Shown: in pieces, positions 45,998 through 55,226 of the stretch | Numbering within the stretch: position 1 is the stretch's first letter | Layout of the letters: the number at the start of each line of letters is the position of its first letter | Assembly (NCBI RefSeq): GCF_021173085.1 | Contig: NZ_CP076413.1 | Coordinates: 1,054,001 to 1,118,000 of the forward strand | DNA from: Ralstonia wenshanensis | GTDB taxonomy: Bacteria; Pseudomonadota; Gammaproteobacteria; Burkholderiales; Burkholderiaceae | Reading direction: 5' to 3' | Length of the DNA: 64,000 bases | Program-made: the position numbers and the translations under genes | The notes under the pieces: model-generated | What the model was told of the DNA's origin: nothing | The model's database searches: none | Seen by the model: the letters and a program-made list of their open reading frames with translations, nothing else

Positions 45998-47803
45998 ATG
46001 GACCGCATTTTGAAGAACACCAGCGTGCGCGCTGGCCTGCTGGCGATTCTGATCACGTTTGCACTGATGATCGTGGTCGGGGCGGCGGTGGGTGTGCTGG
46101 CTCTGCGCACCACCAACACTGCCACTGAACGCGTGCATGAGATTTCCGACCGCAGCATGCTGTTGAACGACGCGTACAAGGACATGCAACGTGCCCGCAC
46201 CGGCATGTCGCGCCTGTATAGCGTCCTGCGCGAGAACATGGATGACGCCGCCAAGGCAGCAGCGCTTGCCAGTTCGGAGAAAGGGCTGAAGAAATCCATC
46301 GCGCAGGTGGAGGCATTCAAGAATGCGCCGCCCATCGAAGGTGTCGACGAATCGCAGCACCAGGCGATCGTCCAGGCCGCACAGACGCACATCGAAGCCG
46401 TGCAGCGCGCCCTCGCCGCCTTGCGTGCCGGTGATGCCGCAGCCTATGCCCCGATCAACTACAAGGACGTGACCGATACCGGTGCGGCGTGGTCTGTGCA
46501 GATCGAGAATTTCCAGCAACTCGTCAAGAAGCTGGCCAAGGACGAGGCTGACAATGGCCGCGCGCGTTATGAAACGATTCTGAAGTTCGTGGCACTCGGC
46601 ATTGCGATGGCACTGGCGTTGATCGTGGCGGTGTTCTACGGGCTCAGGGCCTTTGTGATCACGCCGCTCAACGAAGCCGTGACCGTGCTGAGCCGCGTGG
46701 CTGAAGGCGATCTGGCCGTTCACGTCAAAACGGGTGGCCGCAATGAACTCGGCCGTCTGCTGGCCGCTGTGGGCCGCATGCGCGAAAGCCTGGTGAACAC
46801 CGTACGCCAGGTGCGCAACAGCTCGGATTCGGTCAACACCGGCGCGCACGAAATCGCCAGCGGGAACCTCGATCTGTCCACGCGCACCGAGCAGCAGTCG
46901 GCCTCGCTGGAGAAGACCGCCGCGAGCATGGAGCAGATGACCTCCACCGTGACCAACAATTCCGAGAATGCCCGCCAGGCCAGCGCACTGGCGTCGAATG
47001 CGGCAGACCTGGCTTCGCGCGGCGGCGACGTGGTGCGCGGCGTGGTGGCCACCATGGATGACATCAGCGCGGGCTCGCGCAAGATGGCCGACATCATCGG
47101 CGTGATTGACGGCATTGCGTTCCAGACCAACATCCTGGCGCTCAACGCTGCCGTGGAAGCCGCTCGCGCTGGCGAGCAAGGCCGCGGCTTTGCCGTGGTG
47201 GCTGGCGAAGTGCGCGCGCTGGCTCAGCGCAGTGCGGCCGCTGCCAAGGAGATCAAGACGCTGATCGACGATTCAGTGTCGCGCGTGCAAGCGGGCCACA
47301 CGCAGGTCGCGCAGGCCGGCGAGACCATCACCGAAACGGTGGAGGCCGTACGCCGCGTCGCCAATATTGTTGAAGACATTGCTTCCGCATCGGCCGAGCA
47401 GACGCAGGGCATCCTGCAGATCGGCCAGGCCGTGACGGAAATGGAGCAGGTGACGCAGCAGAATGCCGCGCTGGTCGAGCAGGCCGCTGCCGCGGCACAG
47501 TCGCTTGAAGAACAGGCGCAGAACCTCACGCAGGTGGTGTCGCAGTTCCGGTTGGACGGGGCAGAGACCGCCGCGATGGCTGTGGCGAAACCTGACAAGA
47601 CTATCAAGCCTGCGGCCAAGGCCGCAGCAAAGCCGGTCAGCGCGGCCAAGCCCGCGCGCGCGGCTCTGCGCAAGCGTGAACCGAAGATCGCTGCTCAGCC
47701 GGCGGCGTCTGCGCCGGTCGCACCTGCCGCAGCTGCTCCCGCCCGCAAGCAACCTCTGGCCGTGGCCGGTGGCGGTTCCGACGCCGATTGGGAAACGTTC
47801 TGA
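45998..47803 (+). CDS. Methyl-accepting chemotaxis protein with four-helix ligand domain
   Basis: A 601-residue chemoreceptor starting MDRILKNTSVRAGLLAILIT. TM1 is about 12-36, the periplasmic part is a Tar-like four-helix bundle (about 37-190), TM2 about 195-215, HAMP about 216-270, then methylation helices and the hairpin '[20 protein letters not shown]'. The tail, after an Ala/Lys/Pro-rich linker, ends DADWETF. The ATG at 45998 follows CCGGAGACAAG; an ATG at 45968 would break the usual short N-terminus. Signalling domains of the two receptors are nearly identical at the DNA level, so they arose by duplication or exchange sequence. Confidence 0.93.
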   Translation: MDRILKNTSVRAGLLAILITFALMIVVGAAVGVLALRTTNTATERVHEISDRSMLLNDAYKDMQRARTGMSRLYSVLRENMDDAAKAAALASSEKGLKKSIAQVEAFKNAPPIEGVDESQHQAIVQAAQTHIEAVQRALAALRAGDAAAYAPINYKDVTDTGAAWSVQIENFQQLVKKLAKDEADNGRARYETILKFVALGIAMALALIVAVFYGLRAFVITPLNEAVTVLSRVAEGDLAVHVKTGGRNELGRLLAAVGRMRESLVNTVRQVRNSSDSVNTGAHEIASGNLDLSTRTEQQSASLEKTAASMEQMTSTVTNNSENARQASALASNAADLASRGGDVVRGVVATMDDISAGSRKMADIIGVIDGIAFQTNILALNAAVEAARAGEQGRGFAVVAGEVRALAQRSAAAAKEIKTLIDDSVSRVQAGHTQVAQAGETITETVEAVRRVANIVEDIASASAEQTQGILQIGQAVTEMEQVTQQNAALVEQAAAAAQSLEEQAQNLTQVVSQFRLDGAETAAMAVAKPDKTIKPAAKAAAKPVSAAKPARAALRKREPKIAAQPAASAPVAPAAAAPARKQPLAVAGGGSDADWETF

Positions 47804-47815
47804 TCGGTTGAGAAC

Positions 47816-48520
47816 TCAGGCATCGAGCGCTGGGCCATCAATGCGTTTGGCCCAGCTTTCCACCTCGCCGCGTGCGAGGCGGCCCTCCACCAGCTTGCGC
47901 CATGACGGCGTAAGCGGCAGCGTCAGCATCTCGGCCAGCGCCGCACGATCGAGCATGTTGCGGTAAAGCACGTCGAGCACACGCGCCAGCGGCCATTGCG
48001 GCCATGGGCGCTCAAGCCATTCGAGCGCATCACCGGCGCGCAGTGTGCCGCCTTCCAACACCCGGTAGTACCAACCGGTGCGCCCTGTGTTCTGCACGCG
48101 GCGCGCCATGTCACGCGCGTTGAAGCGGTCGTTGAGCTTCCAGCATGGCTGACGCAGTTGCGACACCTCCAGCACCACGCTGCCCGCACGCAGGCGGTCA
48201 CCCACGCAGATGTCGGCTTCGGTGATGCCCGTCGTGCTCAGGTTTTCGCCGAAAGCGCCGGGCTGTGCGAGCAGGGGCTGCGCGCCGATGTCCGTTTGCC
48301 AAGCCGCGTAGTGGTCGAACGGGTAGTGGTGGATCGCCTTGTCGGGGCCGCCGTGCACCCGCAAATCGCCTTGCTCATCACCGACGATGCCGTTGATGTC
48401 TACCTTCACCGCGTCGCTCACGGTGCGCTTATCGATGGCGCTGCGTGAGCCCGGACGCGTGTAATCGACAGCACGGCCGGTGAGCACGGTGTCGATGCGG
48501 ATGGGGCCGGGCAGCGTCAT
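47816..48520 (-). CDS. MOSC domain protein (YiiM-like)
   Basis: A 234-residue protein with a MOSC core: 'GIVGDEQGDLRVHGGPDKAI' (residues about 45-65), 'YPFDHYAAW', 'AFGENLSTTGITEADICVGD', and 'EVSQLRQPCWKLNDRF' with the conserved Cys. Related YiiM/YuaD proteins help detoxify N-hydroxylated bases using molybdenum cofactor; that role here is inferred. Its ATG overlaps the stop of the upstream amidotransferase gene as ATGA, and it converges on the end of the second chemoreceptor 12 bases away. Confidence 0.9.
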   Translation of the reverse strand: MTLPGPIRIDTVLTGRAVDYTRPGSRSAIDKRTVSDAVKVDINGIVGDEQGDLRVHGGPDKAIHHYPFDHYAAWQTDIGAQPLLAQPGAFGENLSTTGITEADICVGDRLRAGSVVLEVSQLRQPCWKLNDRFNARDMARRVQNTGRTGWYYRVLEGGTLRAGDALEWLERPWPQWPLARVLDVLYRNMLDRAALAEMLTLPLTPSWRKLVEGRLARGEVESWAKRIDGPALDA

Positions 48521-49221
48521 GCGGCCTCCGCGCGATCCAGCCAAGCGGTAAAGACCTCGCGCGCGCATTGCGACAGGCGTTCCGCGACGGCCGGTACCTG
48601 CGCCCGCAACGCACGTGGGTCGATGCCCGCCGCACCGAGCTCCGCCGCATGCCCGATCAACCAGGCTTCCAGCTCCTTCAGATTTGCCTCCAGATGGAAT
48701 TGCAGCCCCAATGCGTGGTTGCCAATGGCGAAGGCCTGCTCTGCGCAGACTGCCGTGAATGCCAGCCGTCGCGCGCCCGGCGGCAAGTCGTATCGATCGC
48801 CATGCCAGTGCAGCACCGGCGTGCCGTCGGCCAGCGGCGCGAGCGGCGAATCTGCGCCTTCGGCCGTGAGCGTGATGGGCGCAAAGCCGATCTCCTTCGC
48901 GCCCATCGGCTTGACCGCCGCACCCAGCGCCCGTGCCATCAACTGCGCCCCCAGGCAGATGCCAAGCAACGGCTTGCGTGCGGCCAGTCGCTGCGCAATG
49001 GCGGCGGCTTCCTCGCGTACGAACGGATACGTTGCATCGTCGTATGCACCGATTGGCCCGCCCAGGACGATCAGCAAATCGGCCACCGCCATGTCGTCGG
49101 CTGGCACAGGCTGCACGCCCACGTCCACGGTGCGCACGGTGTAGCCGCGCGCTTGCAGCAGCGGCTGCAGGATGCCGAGATGCTCGAACGGAACGTGGCG
49201 CAGAGCGAGGGCGGTTTTCAT
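48517..49221 (-). CDS. Class I glutamine amidotransferase-like protein
   Basis: A 234-residue stand-alone GATase1: 'LLIVLGGPIGAYDD', nucleophile elbow 'LGICLGAQLMARALG' with the Cys and 'AIGNHALGLQFHLEA' with His-Leu-Glu. Such proteins are annotated GMP-synthase-like or hydrolyse gamma-glutamyl compounds; no synthetase partner is next to it. The ATG at 49221 gives MKTALALRHVPFEHLG; an open frame runs further upstream, but those residues are not conserved. It is coupled to the MOSC gene by a 4-base overlap. Confidence 0.88.
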   Translation of the reverse strand: MKTALALRHVPFEHLGILQPLLQARGYTVRTVDVGVQPVPADDMAVADLLIVLGGPIGAYDDATYPFVREEAAAIAQRLAARKPLLGICLGAQLMARALGAAVKPMGAKEIGFAPITLTAEGADSPLAPLADGTPVLHWHGDRYDLPPGARRLAFTAVCAEQAFAIGNHALGLQFHLEANLKELEAWLIGHAAELGAAGIDPRALRAQVPAVAERLSQCAREVFTAWLDRAEAA

Positions 49222-49568
49222 GGCGGGCAATGACAGTTGTAGGCGAATCGCATTGTGATTGAGGGGCGCCCGTTGCAAAACCCGTGCGGGTGGCGAGGGT
49301 TTGTTTTGCGGCATTGGCGCGGTGCGGCACAGGCTTGACGATGCCGCGGCCGTTTGCCGCGCACGCTCCTCTTCATGCAATGCGAAAGGCCTCGGCGGTA
49401 CGGCTTGGACATGCGCACTAAGTGTTGCTTATATCGGTTGTTAGCAACGTGCATTGCAACCCCCACGAAAAACCCGTTTCGAGGGGATGCCAGTCTCGCG
49501 CCACCTCATTAACATCGCTCCCCACAGAGTGCCGCCTCGGTACCGAAAAGAAAATTCTGGAGGGAGTT
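49222..49568. other. Intergenic region between divergent genes
   Basis: No gene is recognised in these 347 bases. A candidate plus-strand promoter TTGGAC (49405-49410) with an 18-base spacer and TTATAT (49429-49434) is followed by the inverted repeat GTTGCT / AGCAAC (49424-49429, 49443-49448). It would drive the lipoprotein pair with a leader of about 125 bases. Confidence 0.4.
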
Positions 49569-49964
49569 GTGCGAAAGCCAATGCTGCATTGGGCCGTGGC
49601 CTGCATTGCCGTGGCTTGCCTGGGCGCCTGCGCGCCGATGGTACATACGGCGCCCGCCACGCTGGCCACTGACGACGCGACGGGACCATCGCGAATTCAA
49701 CTGAAATCGGCAACGGAAATCCGCTTGGAGACGGGTTATACGCGCACGCTTGCGGCCGGCTCCAGCTGGCAGCGCGTGGGTACGCTGCCGCAAGGCGCTG
49801 TCTATCGCCCGGTCGGCACGATCTTCACGATTGAAGGCCGCCAGGTCCACGAAGCCTATCTCGTGATCGCCGGTCAACGGCTGGTCGGGTTTTACCTGCC
49901 CGGCGAGCAGGCGTACTCCCCGCTTTCCACAGCTGTATCCATCACAACAGGAGAATCACAATGA
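49569..49964 (+). CDS. Small putative lipoprotein
   Basis: A 131-residue protein. A GTG at 49569 is chosen because GGAGG lies five bases upstream; it gives (M)RKPMLHWAVACIAVACLGAC, a lipoprotein signal with lipobox LGAC. The mature part has a beta-rich region ('TEIRLETGYTRTLAAGSSWQ', 'GAVYRPVGTIFTIEG', 'HEAYLVIAGQRLVGFYLPGE'). No function is recognised. Its stop overlaps the ATG of the next gene (ATGA), so the two are made together, probably for the outer membrane. Confidence 0.8.
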   Translation: MRKPMLHWAVACIAVACLGACAPMVHTAPATLATDDATGPSRIQLKSATEIRLETGYTRTLAAGSSWQRVGTLPQGAVYRPVGTIFTIEGRQVHEAYLVIAGQRLVGFYLPGEQAYSPLSTAVSITTGESQ

Positions 49965-50419
49965 AGGGAGTTTTGCGCGCATTGGCTTCGGCTATCGGTA
50001 TCACCGTTCTGATGGCGGGCTGCGCATCGGGCGTGAAGTATTCCGAAATGGCTTCGTCGATTCCGACGCTCAAGCAGGATCAGGGGCGCGTGTACTTCTT
50101 CCGCTCGTCGTCGCTGATCGGAGCGGCCCTGCAACCGGACATCAAGCTGAACAACGAAGTGGTCGGTCAATCCAAACCGGGTGGCTTCTTCTTTGTTGAC
50201 CGGCCGGCAGGCAAGTATGTCGTGTCAACGGCTACCGAGACCGAGAAGACGCTGAGCTTCGCACTGGACGCCGGCGAGACAAAGTATGTGCGCACGTCGC
50301 CATCGCTGGGTCTGATTGTCGGTCGCGTGGTGCCGGAGCTTGAAACGCCGGAAAAGGCGCAGGCCGAACTGCCGTCGTTGAGCTTTGCGCCAAACCAGCC
50401 TCCGGTCACAAAGAAGTAA
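49961..50419 (+). CDS. DUF2846 domain lipoprotein
   Basis: A 152-residue protein with signal peptide and lipobox: 'ALASAIGITVLMAGC' (MAGC, Cys-21 or so). The DUF2846 body reads 'DQGRVYFFRSSSLIGAALQP', 'VVGQSKPGGFFFVDRPAGKY' and 'FALDAGETKYVR', a beta-sandwich-like domain of unknown role frequent in Gram-negative lipoproteins. Coupled by ATGA to the upstream lipoprotein gene and closed by a strong terminator. Confidence 0.88.
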   Translation: MKGVLRALASAIGITVLMAGCASGVKYSEMASSIPTLKQDQGRVYFFRSSSLIGAALQPDIKLNNEVVGQSKPGGFFFVDRPAGKYVVSTATETEKTLSFALDAGETKYVRTSPSLGLIVGRVVPELETPEKAQAELPSLSFAPNQPPVTKK

Positions 50420-50432
50420 GCCGGACGGTGAA

Positions 50433-50459
50433 AAAAAGCCCGCATGAAGCGGGCTTTTT
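50433..50459. terminator. Terminator between DUF2846 gene and suhB
   Basis: Stem GCCCGC / GCGGGC with loop ATGAA flanked by A and T runs; it serves the lipoprotein pair and probably suhB, which converges on it. Confidence 0.88.
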
Positions 50460-50491
50460 CTATCGGCGCCTACTGGCAAGCAGCGCACCGA

Positions 50492-51304
50492 TCAAACCTC
50501 AGCTTTCGACCGCGAGAACGGCGAGGTGATCTTGATCATCTGCACGAAGGCCTTCGGGTTGCCGGCCAGGATTTCACCCTGGTCGAGGTAGCCCGATTCG
50601 CCGGTGTAGTTGCCCACCAGACCACCCGATTCCGTCACGAGCAGCGAGCCGGCGGCCATGTCCCATTTGCTCAGGCCCTGCTCGAAGAAACCGTCGAGGC
50701 GGCCGCAGGCAACGTAGGCGAGGTCTAGCGCAGCAGCGCCGGGGCGACGCAGGCCGGCGCAGTTTTCCGTCATGGTCGCAAACAGGCGGGTGTAGTCGTA
50801 CAGGCCTTCCATGTCGCGGTAGGGGAAACCTGTGCCGATCAGGCAGTCGGCCAGCTTATCGCGGCGCGTGACGCGGATGCGGCGGTTGTTCAGGAACGCG
50901 CCGGCGCCCTTGGAGGCGGTGAAGAGTTCGTCGCGCGTCGGGTCGTACACCACGGCCTGGGTGACGACGCCACGCTGCATCAGCGCGATGGAAACGCCGT
51001 ACTGCGGGAAGCCGTGGATGAAGTTCGTGGTGCCGTCGAGCGGGTCGATCACCCAGACGTTTTCGCTGATCGTTTCGCCGTCGGCCCAGGATTGGCCGGA
51101 CTCTTCCGCTAGAATCGCGTGATCGGGGTAGGCAGTCTTGATGACTTCGATGATCGCCGCTTCGGCTGCGCGGTCGACTTCGGTAACGAAATCGTTGTGT
51201 TGTTTGCGCTCGGTGCGCAGGCTATCGACGTCGAAGGACGCGCGGTTGATGACGGTGCCGGCCTTGCGAGCAGCCCGGACGGCGATATTGAGCATCGGAT
51301 GCAT
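50492..51304 (-). CDS. suhB: Inositol-1-monophosphatase family protein SuhB
   Basis: A 270-residue phosphatase: '[14 protein letters not shown]', 'AILAEESGQ', the metal motif '[17 protein letters not shown]' and '[16 protein letters not shown]'. In E. coli SuhB also binds the rRNA antitermination complex. It is divergent from trmJ with about 170 bases between starts, as in E. coli. Confidence 0.95.
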   Translation of the reverse strand: MHPMLNIAVRAARKAGTVINRASFDVDSLRTERKQHNDFVTEVDRAAEAAIIEVIKTAYPDHAILAEESGQSWADGETISENVWVIDPLDGTTNFIHGFPQYGVSIALMQRGVVTQAVVYDPTRDELFTASKGAGAFLNNRRIRVTRRDKLADCLIGTGFPYRDMEGLYDYTRLFATMTENCAGLRRPGAAALDLAYVACGRLDGFFEQGLSKWDMAAGSLLVTESGGLVGNYTGESGYLDQGEILAGNPKAFVQMIKITSPFSRSKAEV

Positions 51305-51474
51305 GTGGGATCTCCGCGCCTGGCGCGCCGATTTTTCGGAAGCGGCCGCAGGCGAAACAACACAACGAATTGTAGAAGAACGAGCGGCGGGCCAATCTCG
51401 CGATCCTGCCCGCCGTCAAAAGAGTGGCCGTATTGTATATGAACCCCGCCTCCGGCGCCCCGCGAATTGCGCCA

Positions 51475-52323
51475 ATGAGCACCCCAAACACCACCCCCGC
51501 CGACCCGGAAACGCTGCACCAGCGCGCCGCACGGTGCCGTTTCGTGCTGGTCGAGACCAGTCATCCCGGCAATGTCGGCTCCACCGCACGTGCGCTCAAG
51601 ACGATGGGCTTTGGCGAGCCCGGCAGCTTCGTGCTCGTGCGCCCGCGCGAGGCCGACGCCCAACGCCACGCCGATGCCGTTGCCATGGCAAGCGGTGCCG
51701 ATGACGTGCTGGCCGCCGCCCGTGTGGTAGACGACATTGGCGAAGCGCTGGCCGGCGCCTCGCTCACCATCGCATTGACTGCCCGCCCGCGTGAATTCGG
51801 CCCGCGCCGCATCGGCCCGCGTGCCGCGGCAGAAGAAGTGGCCGCATTGCTGGCCGCGCCGGACACCACCGTCGCGTTCGTCTTCGGCAATGAACGATTC
51901 GGTTTGCCCAACGAGGTGGTGGAGCGCTGCCACGTCGTCACGCACATTCCAGCCAACCCGGCGTATGCCTCGCTGAACCTCTCGCAGGCGGTGCAGTTGA
52001 TTGCGTACGAGGTCCGGATGGCGCTGCTGGCCGGCACGGGCACGGGCGACACCCGCATGGAAGGCGTCGGCTTTGTCGGCGAGCCGGCCACCGCCGAGCA
52101 GATCGACGGGATGTTCGAGCATCTGGAGCAGGGCTTGGTCGAGATCGGTTTTCTGGACCCCGCCCAGCCGAAAAAGCTGATGTCGCGCCTGCGGCGGCTG
52201 TTTGCCCGCACGCAGTTGGAGACCGAAGAGGTCAACATCCTGCGGGGGATTGCCAAGCGCATGCTGGGCCGCCGCGCCGCAGCCACCACGCCGCCCACCG
52301 GCGCAGCCGACGACTGTCGCTGA
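51475..52323 (+). CDS. trmJ: tRNA (cytidine/uridine-2'-O)-methyltransferase TrmJ
   Basis: About 282 residues of a SPOUT methyltransferase: 'RFVLVETSHPGNVGSTARAL', 'AFVFGNERFGLPNEVVERC' and 'IPANPAYASLNLSQAVQLIAYE' form the trefoil-knot SAM site, and a C-terminal helical domain follows. It methylates position 32 of tRNA anticodon loops. The start is uncertain: an ATG at 51439 gives 12 more residues, and neither has a good ribosome site. The divergent neighbour suhB supports the identity. Confidence 0.93.
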   Translation: MSTPNTTPADPETLHQRAARCRFVLVETSHPGNVGSTARALKTMGFGEPGSFVLVRPREADAQRHADAVAMASGADDVLAAARVVDDIGEALAGASLTIALTARPREFGPRRIGPRAAAEEVAALLAAPDTTVAFVFGNERFGLPNEVVERCHVVTHIPANPAYASLNLSQAVQLIAYEVRMALLAGTGTGDTRMEGVGFVGEPATAEQIDGMFEHLEQGLVEIGFLDPAQPKKLMSRLRRLFARTQLETEEVNILRGIAKRMLGRRAAATTPPTGAADDCR

Positions 52324-52402
52324 CCGCCCTGAGAGCCGCCCGTTGTTGATCGACCTGGGCGGCATCCCCTGCATGTCTGGTTAAAACCCTTGCCGCAGCA
52401 CG

Positions 52403-52419
52403 GTAAGGCAATGCCTTAC
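52403..52419. promoter_or_regulatory. 17-bp palindrome upstream of cysE
   Basis: GTAAGGC-AAT-GCCTTAC, a perfect inverted repeat with 7-bp arms, 52 bases before the cysE ATG. It has the size of a dimeric repressor site. No regulator is adjacent. Confidence 0.55.
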
Positions 52420-52470
52420 ACTGCCCTCAGCGCATCGCGCATATAGAAATAACGATCCACACACCTCAAG

Positions 52471-53217
52471 ATGTTCACACGCATTCGCGAAGATATCGGC
52501 GCCATCATGGAGCGAGACCCGGCCGCGCGCAGCCGCTGGGAAGTGCTGACCTGCTACCCAGGTTTGCACGCCATCATCGTCCATCGGATCGCGCATGCGT
52601 GTTGGCATGGCGGCTTCCGCTTGCTTGGGCGGTGGTTCTCGCACCTCGGGCGCTTTCTCACCGGCATCGAGATCCACCCCGGCGCGACAGTCGGCCGGCG
52701 CGTGTTCATCGACCACGGCATGGGCGTCGTGATTGGCGAGACGGCCGAGATCGGTGACGACTGCACGATCTACCAGGGCGTCACGCTGGGCGGCACGTCG
52801 CTATACAAGGGCGCCAAGCGGCACCCGACGCTCGGCAAGGGCGTGGTGGTCAGTGCGGGCGCCAAGGTGCTCGGCGGCTTTGTCATCGGGGATGGGGCGC
52901 GAGTTGGGTCCAACGCGGTCGTGCTTAAGCCGGTGCCGCCGGGTGCAACGGCGGTTGGCATACCGGCGCGCATCATCGAGCGCGATGTCGCTACCGAAGC
53001 CCGGTCTGCGCTCAAGCAGGAGTTTTCCGCGTATGGCATCACGCCCGATGCGGACGATCCCGTATCGCTGGCGCTCAAACGGCTGATCGACCACAGCGAG
53101 CTTCAGCAGGAGCGCATCGAGTCCATTCTTTCTGCGCTGGATCGCCTGGGTGCGCACCTGGAGAACTCGCCGAACGATCCGTTCGATGCGAGTGAGCTGA
53201 AGCGGATGCTCAAGTAA
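52471..53217 (+). CDS. cysE: Serine O-acetyltransferase
   Basis: A 248-residue acetyltransferase, the short type without the long N-terminal extension of E. coli CysE (273). '[20 protein letters not shown]' with catalytic His-Asp, '[20 protein letters not shown]', 'GKRHPTLG' in the form '[14 protein letters not shown]', and '[20 protein letters not shown]' are hexapeptide-repeat motifs. It acetylates serine on the route to cysteine. The C-terminus '[19 protein letters not shown]' is longer than the cysteine-synthase-binding Ile tail of E. coli and lacks its terminal Ile. Confidence 0.95.
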   Translation: MFTRIREDIGAIMERDPAARSRWEVLTCYPGLHAIIVHRIAHACWHGGFRLLGRWFSHLGRFLTGIEIHPGATVGRRVFIDHGMGVVIGETAEIGDDCTIYQGVTLGGTSLYKGAKRHPTLGKGVVVSAGAKVLGGFVIGDGARVGSNAVVLKPVPPGATAVGIPARIIERDVATEARSALKQEFSAYGITPDADDPVSLALKRLIDHSELQQERIESILSALDRLGAHLENSPNDPFDASELKRMLK

Positions 53218-53238
53218 GGAAGGGCGGGTGATGGCGGC

Positions 53239-54057
53239 TTATGCCGTCACTTGCTCGACCGTCAGTGCGCCGTCCTGCAGTTTGAGGAAGCTGCCGCGCG
53301 GCTGTGCCTGATCGAAATCCCAGTCGGAAAGGACCCAGCGCTCACCGCTGGGCTCGTGATGCAGCTGCGGGCGGTGCGTGTGGCCGTGGATCAGCGTGCC
53401 GGTATTCGATGCCGTGAGTAACGCGTCCACCGCCTCTGGAGCGACGTCACCCATCATCGCGGCGGCGCGGGGCTCGCCGGCGACATTGGCGGACACGGCG
53501 CGGCCGGCTTCGCTCTCTGCGCGCATCTTCTGCGCGATCTTCAAGCGCCAGCGCAGCGGCATCGCCAGGAATATCCGCTGCACCCAGCGCTTGCGCGTCC
53601 AGTGGCGAAAGCGCATGTAGGCCGTGTCGCGCATGCAGAGGGCGTCGCCGTGGGCAAGCACGATGCGCGGGCCATCGTCCGCTTGGAGCACGGTGGGGTC
53701 GGGCAACAGCGTAGCGTGCGCGGCCGTCAGAAAACGCTTGCCGAGCAGGAAATCTCGATTGCCGTGCATGAACAGCACACGCGTGCCGGCCGCGGCCAGT
53801 TCGGCGAGCAGGTTGGCGATGTGCCGGTGGAACGGATCAGCCAATTCTTCATCGCCGACCCAGTATTCAAAGAAGTCACCCAGGATGACGAGCGTGCGTG
53901 CCTCGCGGGCGCGCGTGCGCAAGAAGCGCTCGAACGCGGCGGCGGTGGCCGGCATGCTGGCCGTCAGGTGCAGATCCGAAATAAAAAACACCGGCCCGGA
54001 AACCCGGACCGGTGTCGTCAGCGCGGAGGCCTGTGCGGCGTGCGCTGCGTCGATCAT
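53239..54057 (-). CDS. lpxH: UDP-2,3-diacylglucosamine diphosphatase
   Basis: A 272-residue calcineurin-fold enzyme: '[11 protein letters not shown]' (D28, H30), '[16 protein letters not shown]', '[12 protein letters not shown]', '[11 protein letters not shown]' and '[13 protein letters not shown]'. It cleaves UDP-2,3-diacylglucosamine to lipid X in lipid A synthesis. Its start overlaps the ppiB stop as ATGA. An N-terminal run of about 20 residues is longer than in E. coli. Confidence 0.95.
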   Translation of the reverse strand: MIDAAHAAQASALTTPVRVSGPVFFISDLHLTASMPATAAAFERFLRTRAREARTLVILGDFFEYWVGDEELADPFHRHIANLLAELAAAGTRVLFMHGNRDFLLGKRFLTAAHATLLPDPTVLQADDGPRIVLAHGDALCMRDTAYMRFRHWTRKRWVQRIFLAMPLRWRLKIAQKMRAESEAGRAVSANVAGEPRAAAMMGDVAPEAVDALLTASNTGTLIHGHTHRPQLHHEPSGERWVLSDWDFDQAQPRGSFLKLQDGALTVEQVTA

Positions 54058-54560
54058 TCGATCACTTCAGCGCTTTCGATGATCACGTCTTCCATCGGTA
54101 CGTCCTGGTGGAAGCCGCGGTTGCCGGTGCGCACGGAGCGGATCTTGTCGACCACATCCATGCCTTCGGTCACCTTGCCAAACACGGCGTAGCCCCAGCC
54201 TTGCGGCGTCGGCGACGTGTGGTTCAGGAAGTCATTGTCAACCGTGTTGATGAAGAACTGGGCCGTGGCCGAGTGCGGATCGTTGGTGCGTGCCATGGCA
54301 ATGGCGCCGCGCTCGTTCTTCAGGCCGTTGTTGGCTTCGTTGTCGATCGGAGCCTTGGTGGGCTTCTGGTTCATCTTCTCGCCCGGCTCAAAGCCGCCGC
54401 CCTGGATCATGAAGCCCTTGATGACGCGGTGGAACACCGTGCCGTTGTAGTGGCCATCCTTCACATAGGCGACGAAGTTGGCAACCGACTTCGGTGCCTT
54501 CTCAGCGTCCAGGGCCAGGGTGATGTCGCCGTGGTTGGTGTGCAGCTTGACTTGGGTCAT
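54054..54560 (-). CDS. ppiB: Cytoplasmic cyclophilin-type peptidyl-prolyl isomerase
   Basis: A 168-residue cyclophilin without signal peptide: '[20 protein letters not shown]' (catalytic Arg in FHRV), '[20 protein letters not shown]' and '[18 protein letters not shown]'. It speeds proline isomerisation during folding. Downstream of ppiA by 30 bases and coupled to lpxH by ATGA. Confidence 0.95.
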   Translation of the reverse strand: MTQVKLHTNHGDITLALDAEKAPKSVANFVAYVKDGHYNGTVFHRVIKGFMIQGGGFEPGEKMNQKPTKAPIDNEANNGLKNERGAIAMARTNDPHSATAQFFINTVDNDFLNHTSPTPQGWGYAVFGKVTEGMDVVDKIRSVRTGNRGFHQDVPMEDVIIESAEVIE

Positions 54561-54590
54561 GGTGAATTCCTTGGGTGGGGCAAAAATGCG

Positions 54591-55172
54591 TTACTTGGAG
54601 ACGACGGTGGCCGATTCAATCACGATCGGCTTCACGGGCACATTCTGGTGCGGGAACTTGGTGGTGGTTTCCACCGCCTTGATCTTGTCGATGGTGTCGG
54701 TGCCATCGACCACCTTGCCGAAGACGGTATAGCCGTAACCGTCCTGACCAGGGTAGTTGAGCATGTTGTTGTCGACCACGTTCACATAGAACTGCGCGGT
54801 GGCGGAGTTCGGATCCATGGTGCGCGCCATGGCGATCGTGTACTTGTCGTTCTTCAGACCGTTCTTTGATTCGATTTCGACCGGCGGGCGGGTGTCCTTC
54901 TGTTTCATGTCAGCCGTGAAGCCGCCGCCCTGGATCATGAAGCCGTCCATCACGCGGTGGAAGATCGTGCCCTTGTAGAAGCCGTCCTTCACGTACTGCA
55001 GGAAGTTGGCGACCGTCTTGGGTGCCTTATCCGGATATACCTCAACGGTGAAGTTACCCATCGACGTCTTGAACTGGACGCGCGGCGCGGACGCGGTGGC
55101 TGCCGTGGCTGCGGTGGCGGTTACGGCCAGTGCACACACGAGCCCGGCAAAGAGGGAGCGAATACGGAGCAT
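54591..55172 (-). CDS. ppiA: Periplasmic cyclophilin-type peptidyl-prolyl isomerase
   Basis: A 193-residue paralogue of the neighbouring ppiB with an N-terminal signal peptide 'RSLFAGLVCALAVTATAATA', cut near 'TASA'. Core motifs match: '[20 protein letters not shown]', 'AMARTMDPNSATAQFYVNVV' and 'GYTVFGKVVDGTDTIDKIKA'. The tandem pair gives one periplasmic and one cytoplasmic enzyme. Confidence 0.95.
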   Translation of the reverse strand: MLRIRSLFAGLVCALAVTATAATAATASAPRVQFKTSMGNFTVEVYPDKAPKTVANFLQYVKDGFYKGTIFHRVMDGFMIQGGGFTADMKQKDTRPPVEIESKNGLKNDKYTIAMARTMDPNSATAQFYVNVVDNNMLNYPGQDGYGYTVFGKVVDGTDTIDKIKAVETTTKFPHQNVPVKPIVIESATVVSK

Positions 55173-55226
55173 GGTCAGGAAGAGAGAGCTTGTGGGTGGG
55201 AAAAGCAGGATCGGGGCCGCGTCTTC

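Noticed and set aside
45146-47160. Near-identical DNA blocks in the two chemoreceptors read as a mobile or direct repeat
   Set aside because: The similarity is limited to the coding region for the conserved signalling hairpin, so it is paralogy rather than a mobile element.
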